From Marsupella aquatica (Eukaryota > Marchantiophyta), in contig OZ316895.1 in assembly GCA_973895155.1 (NCBI GenBank), positions 8,742,001 through 8,806,000 on the forward strand: 64,000 nt of DNA. Direction: 5' to 3'. The first letter of the stretch is position 1, and every line of letters begins with the position of its first letter. Positions 63,166 through 64,000 of this stretch are shown here, one piece after another. Under the pieces are notes generated by a model. That model did no database searches, was not told where the DNA came from, and saw only the letters and a list, made by a program, of their open reading frames with translations. The position numbers and the translations under genes were made by a program.

Positions 63166-64000
63166 GCAAATTTAAGTCTTGCACTACCTAGGATTCCACT
63201 TATCCACTACATAGCATTTGACTTATCAAGATTGCATGCACTTACAGAGGCTCCTACTTTAGGTTAGTGGAGCCAACTCCAGTGTGACCACAATCATAGA
63301 CCTGCCCAAGCGCATGCAAGAGCTGCCTGAAAAGAGGGCAAACTAGAATGTTGGTTGGAGAGCCAACGTACCAACTGGTTCATGCCATTGGGCCAGAATT
63401 CATTAGCAGTTTCGGTCCTCGGACCAGTCTCGCTGACGTTTGTACGTCTAGAGTGTGGAATGAAGCAAAAAAAGTGGAGCACTCGATCAGTTGACAATTC
63501 TTACAACAAAAAGTAAGGTGCAATTTGCATCGAGCTTTTGTGTTGCTTTAAAGCATTTTCTTATACAATTCTTCTCAGTGAGGTAATGATTTGAGAGCGT
63601 GATCTGAGTGACGCCTTTGAGCTAGCTTTTATGTACACAATTCATGATTAGGAAAGGTACGAGATGGTAGGCCACCATCCAGGTTAGTAATCTTATTATA
63701 AAAGCCTAGACTCAAGTCTACTTTTAAGAGCCTAGGTCTAGAGTGAAGCCTCTAGGCCGTAATTCTATGGCCATCATGTGCATGGAAGAAATTCATAATA
63801 TGACTATGATATATGTACATGCCAATTTTTGGTGATAATTTCTATAGGCACTATGGCCCCATCACAACATATGTGCATAGAAGATAGATGTGCATACAAA
63901 AAAGACTCATGTGTACATAAAAGAGAATGGTATATTATATATAATTATTAAAATGATAATTTTTTTTATAATTTCATTAACCTTCAAAGAATATGAATAG
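63166..64000. other. Right edge, no gene seen
   Basis: About 63285-63440 is a weak third copy of the duplicated flank segment (ACAATCATAGAC, AGAGCCAAC, CATGCCATTGGGCCA). The remainder becomes AT-rich toward the window end, with TATATATAA-type runs. No ORF of note. Confidence 0.5.

Overview
The window looks like nuclear DNA of a land plant or a close green-algal relative. The evidence is spliced genes with GT-AG introns, a quinoprotein gene of a type known from mosses, liverworts, lycophytes and algae, CACTA and MULE transposons, and a gypsy retroelement. I cannot name the species. Retroelement and methylase-like sequences remind me of seedless streptophytes, but that is memory and not a search result.

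The main result is a nest of transposons. The host DNA is about 1-8314 and 59985-64000. Between these lies one MULE (Mutator-like element), 8315-59984, with inverted ends of about 90-120 bp and a perfect 9-bp target duplication (AAATTGAAC). Three elements sit inside it. The first is a young gypsy LTR retrotransposon (11782-20237; the LTRs differ at about seven sites in 1158). The second is a 12.7-kb DNA transposon of a type I cannot place (22992-35739; 35-bp TIRs, 4-bp target duplication CTTC). The third is a 20-kb CACTA element (39265-59260; perfect 31-bp TIRs, 3-bp target duplication ACA). A second, largely non-coding CACTA element (48567-57166) sits inside the transposase gene of the first. 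Without its guests the MULE is about 10.5 kb and has the two-gene convergent layout of maize MuDR: rightward genes at 9003-21786 and a leftward transposase at 22700-39230.

The 22992-35739 element is the most unusual part. Rightward it encodes an F-box-like protein, a small unknown protein, a protein with a possible ParB-like motif followed by an N6/N4-type DNA methyltransferase, and a Ulp1-type protease. Leftward it encodes a QLDN/GHTH (DUF7869-like) protein that may be the transposase. Its non-coding parts carry more than twenty copies of a palindrome of about 42 bp. One version has a GGATAC/GTATCC core and often recurs every 88-91 bp. The other has a GGATCCATGGATCC core and lies around the leftward gene. 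The coding regions are damaged by in-frame stops and single-base frameshifts.

The 20-kb CACTA element carries a PHD-finger gene and a BRCT-domain gene beside its TNP2-type transposase, plus a four-exon gene downstream. The left flank holds the quinoprotein gene (270-2933, minus strand, running off the left edge) and a 5'-truncated reverse-transcriptase fragment (3847-5932). The right flank (59985-64000) holds short duplicated segments and no gene I can name.
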